This document shows positions 16,202 to 24,489 of a stretch of 64,000 bases of DNA, piece after piece. Source of the DNA: Flavobacterium azizsancarii (GTDB lineage: Bacteria; Bacteroidota; Bacteroidia; Flavobacteriales; Flavobacteriaceae); contig NZ_JAMZNK010000002.1 in assembly GCF_027980145.1 (NCBI RefSeq), positions 124,001-188,000 of the forward strand, given 5' to 3'. Positions within the stretch are counted from its first letter, which is position 1. Every line of letters begins with the position of its first letter. The position numbers and the translations under genes are program-made. The notes below the pieces were generated by a model that was not told the origin of the DNA, made no database searches, and was given only the letters and a program-made list of their open reading frames with translations.

Positions 16202-17803
16202 CTATATAATCATACTTTTCAAATCATCAATAGAATTCGCTTCATCTATTTTTTTATCGTGCCGCCATCTTAAAATTCTCGGAAACCGTGTTGCAATGCC
16301 ACTTTTATGTCTTTTCGAAAGTGCAATTCCTTCAAAACCAATTTCAAAAACCAATTGTGGTGTTACGCTTCGAACGGGACCAAATCGTTCCAGTGTATTT
16401 TTCTTAATCCAGTCGTCCACCATTCTGAATTCAGCATCGGTTAAACCAGAATATGCTTTTGCAAAAGTCACCAGTTCACGTTCGTTATTTTCGTTATTCT
16501 GCCATAAGGCAAACGTATAATCCGTAAATAAATTCGAGCGTCTTCCGTGCCCGCGCATGGCGTAGGTAAGAACCGCATCAATAACAAGAGGTTCAATTTT
16601 CCATTTCCACCAATCGCCTTTTTTTCTTCCTACAAGATAAGCAGAATCTTTTCGCTTTATCATCAAACCTTCGCTTTTCATTTCGCGGGAGCGCAATCTT
16701 TCCTCCGTCAATTCTTCCCAAGTTGAAAATTTTACCCGTTCAGAAAGTTGCAACGGAATATCGTGGTGTTTGATATCTTCATATAATTGTTCTAATAAGA
16801 TACGTCTTTCTTCAAAAGGAAGATTTCGAATATCAATCCCTTTCCATTCTAAAAGATCATAGGCTTTTATAATTACAGGAGATTTTTTAAGGATTGCAGC
16901 CGAAACTGTTTTACGCCCGATTCTGGTTTGAAGATCATTAAAAGTCCCAATTTCATTATTTATGTAAGGCAGAATTTCACCATCAATTACGGTTCCGTCC
17001 GGGATGATTCCAATAAACGAAGCAAATTCAGGATATTTATCCGTAACCAATTCTTCGCCACGACTCCATATAAAGATTTCATTATCACGTATTATGGTTT
17101 GCGATCTTATTCCGTCCCATTTGTGTTCAGCGCTCCAATCTTCGGGATTTCCAAGATTTGATGGTTCGCCTTCGATAGGATACGCGAGATAAAACGGATA
17201 TGGTTTTGATAAATAATCGCTATTTTTTTCATCCAGAATTAATTCCTGAAACGTGATCGTATTAGGATTCCAGTCGCCCATTAATTTGTGTGCCAAAGCA
17301 TCTTCATCAATGTTTTCGGCTTTAGAAAGTGCACGCGTCATCAATTTTTGGCTTACGCCGATTCTGAAACTTCCAGTAATTAATTTGGTAAAAACAAAAC
17401 GTTCGTAGTAATTTAAAGCCAGCCAGTTTTCGTGCAGATATTCTTTTTTCTCAATATCGGTTTTCTTTTTCAGCGCAATAATTTCCTGAAGATATTCAGT
17501 CAGACTTTTATCCGAATGTTCTTTTGTAGTAGGAATCACCAATGCAATTGTCTCGGCAAGATCGCCTACAATATGATAACTTTCCTCAAACAACCAAAGC
17601 GGAATATTTGCCAGTTCATTCGCCCATATTCTCAATAATGTAGTATTAACGGGTCTTGGCGGCCGACGATGCGAAAGTATTGCAATCGTCCAGACTTTAT
17701 CTTCGTTACTGGCATTGATGAAATAATTGGTCAAAGCATCCACTTTTACCGACGTTTTATTAGAACTGTCAAGCGCTTTAATAAGTTCGGCAAAGTTTTT
17801 CAT
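16202..17803 (-). CDS. ATP-dependent DNA ligase (ligase-associated repair set)
   Basis: A 533-residue ATP-dependent DNA ligase. It has an N-terminal DNA-binding region (about 1-200), an adenylation domain with the nucleophile in EHKWDGIRSQ (Lys228), and further motifs VIDGEIL, SEGLMIKRKDSAY and GDWWKWK. An OB-fold follows. The length and motifs fit the bacterial family encoded beside an MBL exonuclease, DExH helicase and PdeM, rather than LigD. It seals nicks using ATP, alongside the cell's NAD-dependent replicative ligase. Confidence 0.95.
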   Translation of the reverse strand: MKNFAELIKALDSSNKTSVKVDALTNYFINASNEDKVWTIAILSHRRPPRPVNTTLLRIWANELANIPLWLFEESYHIVGDLAETIALVIPTTKEHSDKSLTEYLQEIIALKKKTDIEKKEYLHENWLALNYYERFVFTKLITGSFRIGVSQKLMTRALSKAENIDEDALAHKLMGDWNPNTITFQELILDEKNSDYLSKPYPFYLAYPIEGEPSNLGNPEDWSAEHKWDGIRSQTIIRDNEIFIWSRGEELVTDKYPEFASFIGIIPDGTVIDGEILPYINNEIGTFNDLQTRIGRKTVSAAILKKSPVIIKAYDLLEWKGIDIRNLPFEERRILLEQLYEDIKHHDIPLQLSERVKFSTWEELTEERLRSREMKSEGLMIKRKDSAYLVGRKKGDWWKWKIEPLVIDAVLTYAMRGHGRRSNLFTDYTFALWQNNENNERELVTFAKAYSGLTDAEFRMVDDWIKKNTLERFGPVRSVTPQLVFEIGFEGIALSKRHKSGIATRFPRILRWRHDKKIDEANSIDDLKSMII

Positions 17804-17849
17804 TTTTGTTGTGGTTATTAATTAGGTGTCGTGGGGCTTAATTTTTAAA

Positions 17850-18010
17850 TTTAAACACATAGAGACATAGCTTTTTTAACTTAAAAAATAGGCATTTCAC
17901 TTATTTTAAATTACATAGTACTTTGCGTATTTGCTATGTGAAAGAAATGTATTTCTTTTTGTATCCTTTTTAAGCATTAAACAAATCCTATGTTTCTATA
18001 TGTTTCAAAA
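17850..18010. repeat. Dispersed CTATGTGTTT repeat, inverted copy
   Basis: The AAACACATAGAGACATAGCT...GGCATTTCACTT order is the reverse complement of the element at 11957-12012. A further ATCCTATGTTTCTATATGTTT at 17988-18008 completes a hairpin-like arrangement. It fills the gap between the exonuclease and ligase genes. Confidence 0.65.
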
Positions 18011-18031
18011 ATTTAAGCAATAGTCTATATT

Positions 18032-19084
18032 CTATTCTCTTTGTTCTATTTTCTCAGTTTCTATTTCTTCCTCAACATCTTTCTTTGAATCCATTTCTCC
18101 CAATTCTCCTTCGTATTGTGTGTGAGCGGTTCGAGCATCATAACCAATTTCCTGAAGGTATTTTGAGAAAATATCTGAGTAGCCGTGTGTACAAATTATC
18201 TTTTCGGCTCCTGTTGCTTTAATGCTTTCCAGTAAACCTGTCCAGTCACAATGATCGCTTAGAACAAAACCCCTGTCTACGGCGCGTCTGCGTCTGGCAC
18301 CTCGAAAGGTCATCCAGCCACTTGCAGAACCTGTAATAAACGGAGTCATTTTCCTGATCCATGTACTTCCGTGAGCGCTTGGCGGAGCGAGGACAATACT
18401 TCCCAGTAAATCTTCTTTTTTAGTTTCAGAAGTTACTCTCGTTGTGGGCGGAAAATCTACTAACGGACGCAATACTTCGGTCATGTTTTCGATGGCTCCA
18501 TGGGTATATATTTTTCCAATATCAGTATCCAGATATTTTAGTAAACGTTGTGCTTTTCCTAACGAATATCCAAAAAGGACTGACGTTTTGCCTTCGGCTC
18601 GATTTTCTGCCCACCAATTGTTGATATCCGTCATAACCTCGGCTTGAGGTGTCCATTTAAAAGCGGGTAATCCAAACGTACATTCGGTGATAAAAGCATC
18701 GCATTTTACCACTTCATAAGGAGTGGAAACTCCGTCATCTTCGGTTTTATAATCTCCCGTAAAAACCCAGACTTCGCCTTTGTATTCTACGCGTATCTGA
18801 GCAGAACCAATAACGTGTCCGGCAGGGTGGAGGGAAAATTGTACACCATTTACGGTAAAAGTTTCGTTCCAGTCTTTTCCGGTAACATTAATATCGCCCA
18901 AACGGTGTTTTATAATAGGCACATTTTCATAATGTGTAATGTAATTTTTATGCCCCCAACGTGCATGATCTGCATGTCCGTGTGTGATAATAGCATTTGT
19001 AACCGGACGCCATGGATCAAGATATACATCGGCCTGCTGGCAATATATTCCTTTATCGTTGAAGGCTAATAGTGGGGTTTTCAT
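18032..19084 (-). CDS. Ligase-associated MBL-fold exonuclease
   Basis: A 350-residue metallo-beta-lactamase/beta-CASP nuclease related to SNM1 and CPSF73 types. The metal-binding HGHADH motif is at 35-40, followed by AGHVIGSAQIRVE, FTGDYKTE and SDHCDWTGLLESI. The C-terminal 20 residues are highly charged (DVEEEIETEKIEQRE), probably a disordered tail. In this gene set the protein is predicted to resect or trim DNA ends for the ligase. It is the first conserved gene of the repair operon, 8 bases after an unknown gene. Confidence 0.94.
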   Translation of the reverse strand: MKTPLLAFNDKGIYCQQADVYLDPWRPVTNAIITHGHADHARWGHKNYITHYENVPIIKHRLGDINVTGKDWNETFTVNGVQFSLHPAGHVIGSAQIRVEYKGEVWVFTGDYKTEDDGVSTPYEVVKCDAFITECTFGLPAFKWTPQAEVMTDINNWWAENRAEGKTSVLFGYSLGKAQRLLKYLDTDIGKIYTHGAIENMTEVLRPLVDFPPTTRVTSETKKEDLLGSIVLAPPSAHGSTWIRKMTPFITGSASGWMTFRGARRRRAVDRGFVLSDHCDWTGLLESIKATGAEKIICTHGYSDIFSKYLQEIGYDARTAHTQYEGELGEMDSKKDVEEEIETEKIEQRE

Positions 19085-19092
19085 AATTTTAA

Positions 19093-19701
19093 TTAAGCTA
19101 TTTGTGCAATTCTTGCTGTTTTGTACAACGGATTTGCCGTCATGAAATGAGATACTTCGTCTTTCATTTTCTCATATGATTGTCCGTAAAAGTATAATCC
19201 TGTAGTCGAATTTCCTTTCCAATATCTCTCTGTAGTTTGAGAGGTATTGGTTCTTCTTGAAATCTCAGATTGAACAAAATCCAAATTATATTGTTCTTCT
19301 TTTTCTTCAGCATTTTCTTCATCAAGATATATGGCAATTCCTTCGTTTTTACCAAACGGAATTTCCTGATGGGTATTTTCTATAATTATTTTTGATCCTT
19401 TTGGAGCACCACAATCTTCAAGGCAAGTCTTAATATTTTTTAAAATATTTGGAGCAATTTTTTCATCAAAAAGTTTGATATGGATATCGCAAAAAATAAT
19501 TTCACCCGGTTCTTCTTTAAGAATTCCACCGCCTGAAATTTCACCATAATTTTTTTCTAATAATAATTCATTTAAAGGAAGAAGATAAAGATTTCTTTTG
19601 TCTAAAGGAGAAACCTTATCATTTATCTGAATCACAATATCGTATTCATTATGATCCGTTTCGTCGCTTTCGAATAGTTGTGAGATAAATTGTAGTAGCA
19701 T
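19093..19701 (-). CDS. Hypothetical protein upstream of the repair exonuclease
   Basis: A 202-residue acidic protein with no signal peptide or membrane segment; I do not recognise the family. The segment NYGEISGGGILKEEPGEIIFCDIHIKL (about 56-82) and the following helix-strand pattern suggest an alpha/beta domain of about 120 residues. An acidic linker (EENAEEKEEQ) and a less ordered C-terminus follow. It ends 8 bases before the exonuclease start and reads in the same direction, so it is probably cotranscribed with the repair genes. A role in that system is possible but is only inferred from position. Confidence 0.7.
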   Translation of the reverse strand: MLLQFISQLFESDETDHNEYDIVIQINDKVSPLDKRNLYLLPLNELLLEKNYGEISGGGILKEEPGEIIFCDIHIKLFDEKIAPNILKNIKTCLEDCGAPKGSKIIIENTHQEIPFGKNEGIAIYLDEENAEEKEEQYNLDFVQSEISRRTNTSQTTERYWKGNSTTGLYFYGQSYEKMKDEVSHFMTANPLYKTARIAQIA

Positions 19702-19799
19702 AACAATTAAGGTATTAGTGGTAAAATTACTTTCTCAAAGTTACTTCGTGAGGCAAGTTTAGAATTTATACTTTTTTCCGTAAATGTTATATGATTTCT

Positions 19800-20190
19800 T
19801 TTTGAAACTTGATGCGTATGATATCACGTTTCCAAACGGTTGAAACCGTTCGCCATGTTTTTTAGTATCTAAAACCATTTAATTTCTTCATATTTCCGCA
19901 TAGCCCGAGGTTTCGACCTTGGGAACACCCGGAGAATATTAGTCCAATGCAGGTTTGAAATCTATTGCGATATATATCACGTCCAAACAGTTTAAACCGT
20001 TCGCGATGTTTTTTAGTATTTAAAATCATTAATTTCTTCATATTTCCGCATAGCTGGAGGTTTCAACCTCTGGAACATCCAGCGTATGTTAGTGGGATTT
20101 AAGATGAAATCTATTGCGATATATATTATATCCAAATGGTTGAAACCGTTCGCGATGTTTTTCGTAATAGCCTAAGGTTTCAATTTTATA
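19800..20190. repeat. Tandem repeat of about 150 bp
   Basis: Two full units and part of a third are seen. The word TCCAAAC(G/A)GTTxAAACCGTTCGC starts at 19831, 19982 and 20131, giving periods of 151 and 149. Each unit also has TTTTTTAGTAT, ATTTCTTCATATTTCCGCATAGC, a GAGGTTTC(G/A)ACCT dyad and AAATCTATTGCGATATATAT. The words ACGGTTGAAACCGT and GGTTTCAACC are palindromic. No reading frame spans the units. It lies between the repair genes and the regulatory genes. Confidence 0.85.
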
Positions 20191-20209
20191 ATGTATGAGA
20201 TTATAAGTA

Positions 20210-20587
20210 TTACAAGATACCATCCAGTGTGCTAACTAATTCCTGAAAATTATTAGGTTTTGTAAATATTTGAACAGAATCAAATTCATTGGTTAATTTT
20301 TTTAGTGTATCATGAGAGTGCGAGGAGTAAACCACAATCTTAATTGGACTAAGTTTAGGAATTTGTCGTAGTTCTTGAATAAATTCTGCTCCGCTTAGGT
20401 AAGGCATTTGCATATCCAAAAATATAAAGTCAGGTAAAACTGTTGCTACTTTTAAATTGTTTAGAGCTTCTAATGAATTATTAGAAATCGTAGTCAGTAT
20501 ATTTTTGTTCAAAGAAGCAATGGCTGCGATAAAAAGTTCGCAATCATCTTCGTCGTCGTCCACTAATAAAATTACTGTATTTTTCAT
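20210..20587 (-). CDS. Single-domain response regulator (CheY-like)
   Basis: A 125-residue receiver domain with no output domain. The acidic cluster VDDDEDD (9-15), phospho-acceptor Asp58 (IFLDMQMP), switch Ser in VYSSHS and the conserved Lys-Pro (FTKPN) are all present, so it should be phosphorylated. It lies 72 bases downstream of a histidine kinase and in the same direction. It may receive phosphate from that kinase in addition to the sigma-54 activator encoded upstream. Confidence 0.9.
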   Translation of the reverse strand: MKNTVILLVDDDEDDCELFIAAIASLNKNILTTISNNSLEALNNLKVATVLPDFIFLDMQMPYLSGAEFIQELRQIPKLSPIKIVVYSSHSHDTLKKLTNEFDSVQIFTKPNNFQELVSTLDGIL

Positions 20588-20659
20588 TTTATGAAATTAT
20601 TTTAAAATCCGGAACTTGCGGTTATATAATTTTATAAGGATGTTACATAATATAGATGT

Positions 20660-21994
20660 TTAATCTTCGATGAAACAAATTTCAAAAACAGTTTTATGAT
20701 CTTCGGTTTTATGTGCGATATAACCGCCATGAGCTTCAATAATATTTTTGGATAAGGTTAATCCAATTCCGGCACCTTCTTGTCTTGTGGTGAAAAAAGG
20801 CAGGAATATTTTATTTTCTATTTCTTTTTCAATGCCGTTTCCGTTGTCAATAATTTTTATAAAGATTCGGTTTTCTTTTGCTTCCGCCGAAATATAAATC
20901 TGCTTATCAAATGTATCTTTCAACGCATAAATGCAATTCGTTAAAAGATTAATTAAAACCTGTTCTATTTGTTGCGCATCAATATTAATGAAGCGTTTAA
21001 GTGTTATTGCGTTTACTACTTTAACAGCATTGTCCCTGAATAGCGGATTCATAATCTGAAGACAGTTATCGATTAAATATTGTAGTTCTACTTTTTCTTT
21101 TTTTGGAGTAGGCAACATGGCTAGTTTTCGATAGCCTTCGACAAATTTTTGTAAATGATCGCTTCGTCTCAACATGGTTTCAACACTATTTTTGACATCC
21201 TCAAGATCTTCTGCCGACATTGAATCCTGTTCGACCAAATCTTGTAAATTCTGGCAAATAGAACGAATAGGCGTAATAGAATTTAATAGTTCATGAGAAA
21301 TCACCTTCATCAAATTTACCCACGCTTCTTTCTCTTTTTTCTCGACAACATTTTGAATTGAATCGAGTAAAACAATAAAATAATCCTGTTCAAAAATTTC
21401 TGTTCTGGAAGCCTGCAAAACAAATGTCTGCATGTTTTGTTCGTTTACCCGGATTTCTACCGATGTTTTAATCTCTTGAAAATTATCTTCTTCAAGGATT
21501 TCACACAAAGAAGGCAATTGGTTTTTTAGGTATTTCCATTTGGATACTTTAGGAACATTAAAGTGCGTCGAAAAGTAATCGTTCATTAAAAAAATATTCC
21601 AGTCATTATCCTGTTTTTGCAAAATGATAATTCCCGTTTCAATATTATTCAAGATAGAACGATATATGATGTCTCGTGAAACCTGTTCTTTTTGTTTGTT
21701 TTTTAAGATATCGTATAAATGAAATAAGTCATTATAATTCTTGTTGAATTTATGTTTCGAAAAATCGGAACTAAAATCATTTTGTAATATCGAAGCTATG
21801 GTTTTGCTATAAATCAAAACAAAATTACGAACATAAAAATACATTTCCCTTAGAAGCAGAAAAACGATAAAAAGTCCAAATATTCCAGTAAAAAGCAATT
21901 CTTTTTTAAAGAAAAAAATAGAAACTTCGATTCCCGCAACAATTAGAATTAATCTTAAAAAAAGAAGTTTGTATGTCTTGATGGATTGAAACAT
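20660..21994 (-). CDS. Membrane sensor histidine kinase (NtrB/NtrY type)
   Basis: A 444-residue kinase with two N-terminal membrane segments (about 12-30 and 34-52) and almost no periplasmic loop between them, so it probably senses within the membrane or cytoplasm. A PAS-like region follows (about 110-210). The H-box is VISHELLNSITPI (His near residue 233), the N-box LINLLTNCIYAL, G1 IDNGNGIE and G2 TTRQEGAGIGLTLSKN. It lies 134 bases downstream of the sigma-54 activator, its likely partner. Confidence 0.94.
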   Translation of the reverse strand: MFQSIKTYKLLFLRLILIVAGIEVSIFFFKKELLFTGIFGLFIVFLLLREMYFYVRNFVLIYSKTIASILQNDFSSDFSKHKFNKNYNDLFHLYDILKNKQKEQVSRDIIYRSILNNIETGIIILQKQDNDWNIFLMNDYFSTHFNVPKVSKWKYLKNQLPSLCEILEEDNFQEIKTSVEIRVNEQNMQTFVLQASRTEIFEQDYFIVLLDSIQNVVEKKEKEAWVNLMKVISHELLNSITPIRSICQNLQDLVEQDSMSAEDLEDVKNSVETMLRRSDHLQKFVEGYRKLAMLPTPKKEKVELQYLIDNCLQIMNPLFRDNAVKVVNAITLKRFINIDAQQIEQVLINLLTNCIYALKDTFDKQIYISAEAKENRIFIKIIDNGNGIEKEIENKIFLPFFTTRQEGAGIGLTLSKNIIEAHGGYIAHKTEDHKTVFEICFIED

Positions 21995-22034
21995 GTTTTA
22001 ATAATTAAAAATTGAGAATTAAAATTTAATTTTT

Positions 22035-22128
22035 TGAAACCATTATTTATCTCATAGCTATGCGATTTATTTTAAGTAAAACGCCTTTCAACACTATGTA
22101 ATACTATGTTTCTATGTGTTAAAATAAA
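22035..22128. repeat. Dispersed CTATGTGTT repeat
   Basis: The words ACGCCTTTCAACACTATGTA and TTTCTATGTGTTAAAATAAATT are shared with 11941-12020. It fills the gap between the activator and kinase genes. Confidence 0.6.
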
Positions 22129-23490
22129 TTAGAGACCATCTGTTTTGATGTTAATATTATATTTTTCTAAACGTCTATATAATGAACCGCGTGACAAACC
22201 CAATTCTTCGGCAGTTTTACTGATATTATTATTGTTTTTGATTAACGCTTTTTCAACGGCAGTTTTTTCGACAGCAGAAAGCTGAATGTCATCCACGTTT
22301 TCTTCATAAGCGGTGATAATTTCCAGATCTAAATCAGCAACGGTAATTTTATTGTTTTCACAAAGAATAACGGCACGTTCTATCTTATTTTCCATTTCCC
22401 TGATGTTTCCATTCCAGGCATGTTTTTCGATTTGTTCGAGAACTTTTTTATCAAAAGTAATCCTGTCCCTGCTGTATTTTTCGATCATTTTATCCAATAG
22501 ATATTCGGCCAACGGAATTTTATCTTCGTTTCGTTCGCGCAAAGGAGGCAATACAATTTCCATAGTATTGATGCGATAATACAAATCTTCCCTGAAATTT
22601 TTATCGGTAACTTCCAGTTTCAGGTTTAAGTTCGTTGCCGTAATAATACGTACATTCAATGGTCTTGCTTTCGTTTCTCCTAATCTGGTTACGGTTTTTG
22701 TCTGGATAACCTGCAATAATTTAGATTGTAGATGCAGTGGAACATTCCCAATTTCATCCAAAAATATAGTTCCGTTTTGTGCCATTTCAAAACGTCCCGG
22801 AGTATCGGTTTTTGCATCTGTAAAAGCACCTTTTGCATATCCGAATAATTCACTTTCGAAAATATTCGAATTCAAAGAACCTAAATCAACGGCCATAAAA
22901 GGGCCATTTTTTCTATCAGACTGACTGAAGATATGATGCGCCAGAACAAATTTTCCAGTTCCATTTTCGCCCAGAATTAAAACATTAGCATCAGTTTTAG
23001 CTACTTTGTCTGCGAAGGAATAAGCTTTTTTTATAATTTCAGAAGTACCAATAAAAAAGTTGTTTTCGATTTCAATCTTCTTTTCCTTTTTCTGATCTTT
23101 TCGTGCTTTATCAACGGCTTGTTTTACAGATTCGAGTAATTTTTTGTTTTCCCACGGTTTTAGGATATAATCAAATGCACCATTTTTTAATCCTTCAACA
23201 GCAGTTTCAACTTTGCCAAAAGCAGTCATTAATATCACAACAGTTTTGGGAGAAAGTGTCTTTATCTCTTTCAATAAATACAAACCTTCTTTTCCGTCTT
23301 CAAAACCAATTCGATAATTCATGTCAAGTAAAACAACATCGATGCTTTTTTTTGACAATAATTCGACAATATTTTTAGGATTATTAAGTGTATAAATGTC
23401 TTCAAAATACTTTTTCAAGAATACTTTCGACGCAAAAAGGATGTCTTCCTGATCGTCTATGATTAAAATTGAGGCATTTGTCTTTTTCAT
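22129..23490 (-). CDS. Sigma-54-dependent response regulator (NtrC family)
   Basis: A 453-residue activator with three domains. The receiver has its phospho-acceptor Asp in VVLLDMNYR (about 57). The AAA+ domain (about 145-370) has GENGTGK, the sigma-54 contact loop as GAFTDA rather than GAFTGA, and GTIFLDEIGN. A Fis-type HTH lies at the C-terminus (ISKTAEELGLSRGSLYRRLEKY). GAFTDA is, as I recall, common in Bacteroidota. It is paired with the downstream kinase and transcribed away from the ABC transporter operon. Confidence 0.95.
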   Translation of the reverse strand: MKKTNASILIIDDQEDILFASKVFLKKYFEDIYTLNNPKNIVELLSKKSIDVVLLDMNYRIGFEDGKEGLYLLKEIKTLSPKTVVILMTAFGKVETAVEGLKNGAFDYILKPWENKKLLESVKQAVDKARKDQKKEKKIEIENNFFIGTSEIIKKAYSFADKVAKTDANVLILGENGTGKFVLAHHIFSQSDRKNGPFMAVDLGSLNSNIFESELFGYAKGAFTDAKTDTPGRFEMAQNGTIFLDEIGNVPLHLQSKLLQVIQTKTVTRLGETKARPLNVRIITATNLNLKLEVTDKNFREDLYYRINTMEIVLPPLRERNEDKIPLAEYLLDKMIEKYSRDRITFDKKVLEQIEKHAWNGNIREMENKIERAVILCENNKITVADLDLEIITAYEENVDDIQLSAVEKTAVEKALIKNNNNISKTAEELGLSRGSLYRRLEKYNINIKTDGL

Positions 23491-23503
23491 TTTTGTTCGG
23501 TTT

Positions 23504-23530
23504 TGGACGAAAGCTGTCCAATAGTGGACA
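23504..23530. promoter_or_regulatory. Dyad, candidate activator-binding site
   Basis: TGTCCA-ATAG-TGGACA (23515-23530) is a perfect palindrome with six-base arms. It overlaps a second dyad, TGGAC-N7-GTCCA (from about 23503), making three evenly placed half-sites. It lies 25 bases before the NtrC-type gene and about 240 before the ABC ATPase, a reasonable place for an enhancer or autoregulatory site. Confidence 0.6.
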
Positions 23531-23590
23531 CTTTTGAATTTCTTAAATAAATAAGAATTTAAAAATAAGGCAGTTACAATCTTTAAATTT

Positions 23591-23607
23591 TTGGCATGAA
23601 AATCACA
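23591..23607 (+). promoter_or_regulatory. Possible sigma-54 promoter of the ABC operon
   Basis: TTGGCATGAAAATCACA matches the -24 half (TGGCA, then G) of the sigma-54 consensus. It retains T at -15 and C at -12 but lacks the usual G at -13. It sits about 60 bases downstream of the dyad and 165 bases before the ATPase gene. An inverted repeat ATAGATA-N14-TATCTAT (23665-23692) lies between it and the gene. Confidence 0.35.
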
Positions 23608-23771
23608 TTAAGATTAGCAAATCATCAAGTATGAGAATCATTATTACCGGTAAATGTAACAAAAATAGATATTTATAGATTATGTTATCTATTATCTTAA
23701 TTTAGGATCTGTTTTTTACTTCAGCACTTAAAATTCTCAAAAAGAAAATCAAACATCAAAAACAAATTATT

Positions 23772-24485
23772 ATGATCAGTATTACCAAACTTTCAAAAAT
23801 TTTTAGAACTGAAGAAGTTGAAACAAAAGCTTTAAGTGAAATTTCGCTAACGATTAACCAGGGGGATTTTGTGTCGATCATGGGGCCTTCCGGAAGCGGA
23901 AAGTCAACTTTATTAAATATCATTGGATTATTGGACAGTGCTTCAGGGGGAAGTTATAAATTGCTGGGACAGGAGATGATTGGCCTAAAAGAAAAATCAA
24001 AATCGAAAGCCAGAAAAGAAAACATTGGGTTTATATTTCAGAATTTCAATTTAATAGATGAATTATCGGTTTATGATAATATCGAATTGCCGCTGATTTA
24101 CAATAATGTTCCGTCATCAGAGAGAAAGAAAAAAGTAGAGGATATCGCTAAGATATTAGGTATTTCGCATCGTTTAAAACATTATCCGCAACAACTTTCA
24201 GGAGGACAACAACAGCGTGTAGCCGTTGCGAGGGCTTTGATCAATGACCCGAAAATTATTCTTGCCGATGAACCAACGGGAAATCTTGACAGTAAAAATG
24301 GTAATGAAGTGATGGAGTTATTAACGGATCTTCACGCCAGCGGTGCCACAATATTGATGGTAACACATTCTGATTATGATGCCTCGTTTTCGCAAAAAAC
24401 TATTTTGATGAAAGATGGGGTAATACTTTCTGAGAAAATGAACAATAGAAATGTCGATGTTTTTGCAGCAAACTTAAATAACTAA
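23772..24485 (+). CDS. MacB/LolD-type ABC transporter ATPase
   Basis: A 237-residue ATPase of the type that drives MacB/FtsX permeases. Walker A is GPSGSGKST (about 38-46), Q-loop [14 protein letters not shown], signature LSGGQQQR and Walker [14 protein letters not shown]. These transporters do not move substrate through the membrane in the usual way; they couple ATP hydrolysis to periplasmic movement (efflux, lipoprotein release or cell-wall control). It is followed after 4 bases by the first of three permease genes and would serve them all. Confidence 0.95.
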   Translation: MISITKLSKIFRTEEVETKALSEISLTINQGDFVSIMGPSGSGKSTLLNIIGLLDSASGGSYKLLGQEMIGLKEKSKSKARKENIGFIFQNFNLIDELSVYDNIELPLIYNNVPSSERKKKVEDIAKILGISHRLKHYPQQLSGGQQQRVAVARALINDPKIILADEPTGNLDSKNGNEVMELLTDLHASGATILMVTHSDYDASFSQKTILMKDGVILSEKMNNRNVDVFAANLNN

Positions 24486-24489
24486 GATA

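Noticed and set aside
19800-20190. CRISPR-like array
   Set aside because: The repeated units are about 150 bases and similar throughout; there are no short identical repeats with unique spacers and no cas genes nearby.
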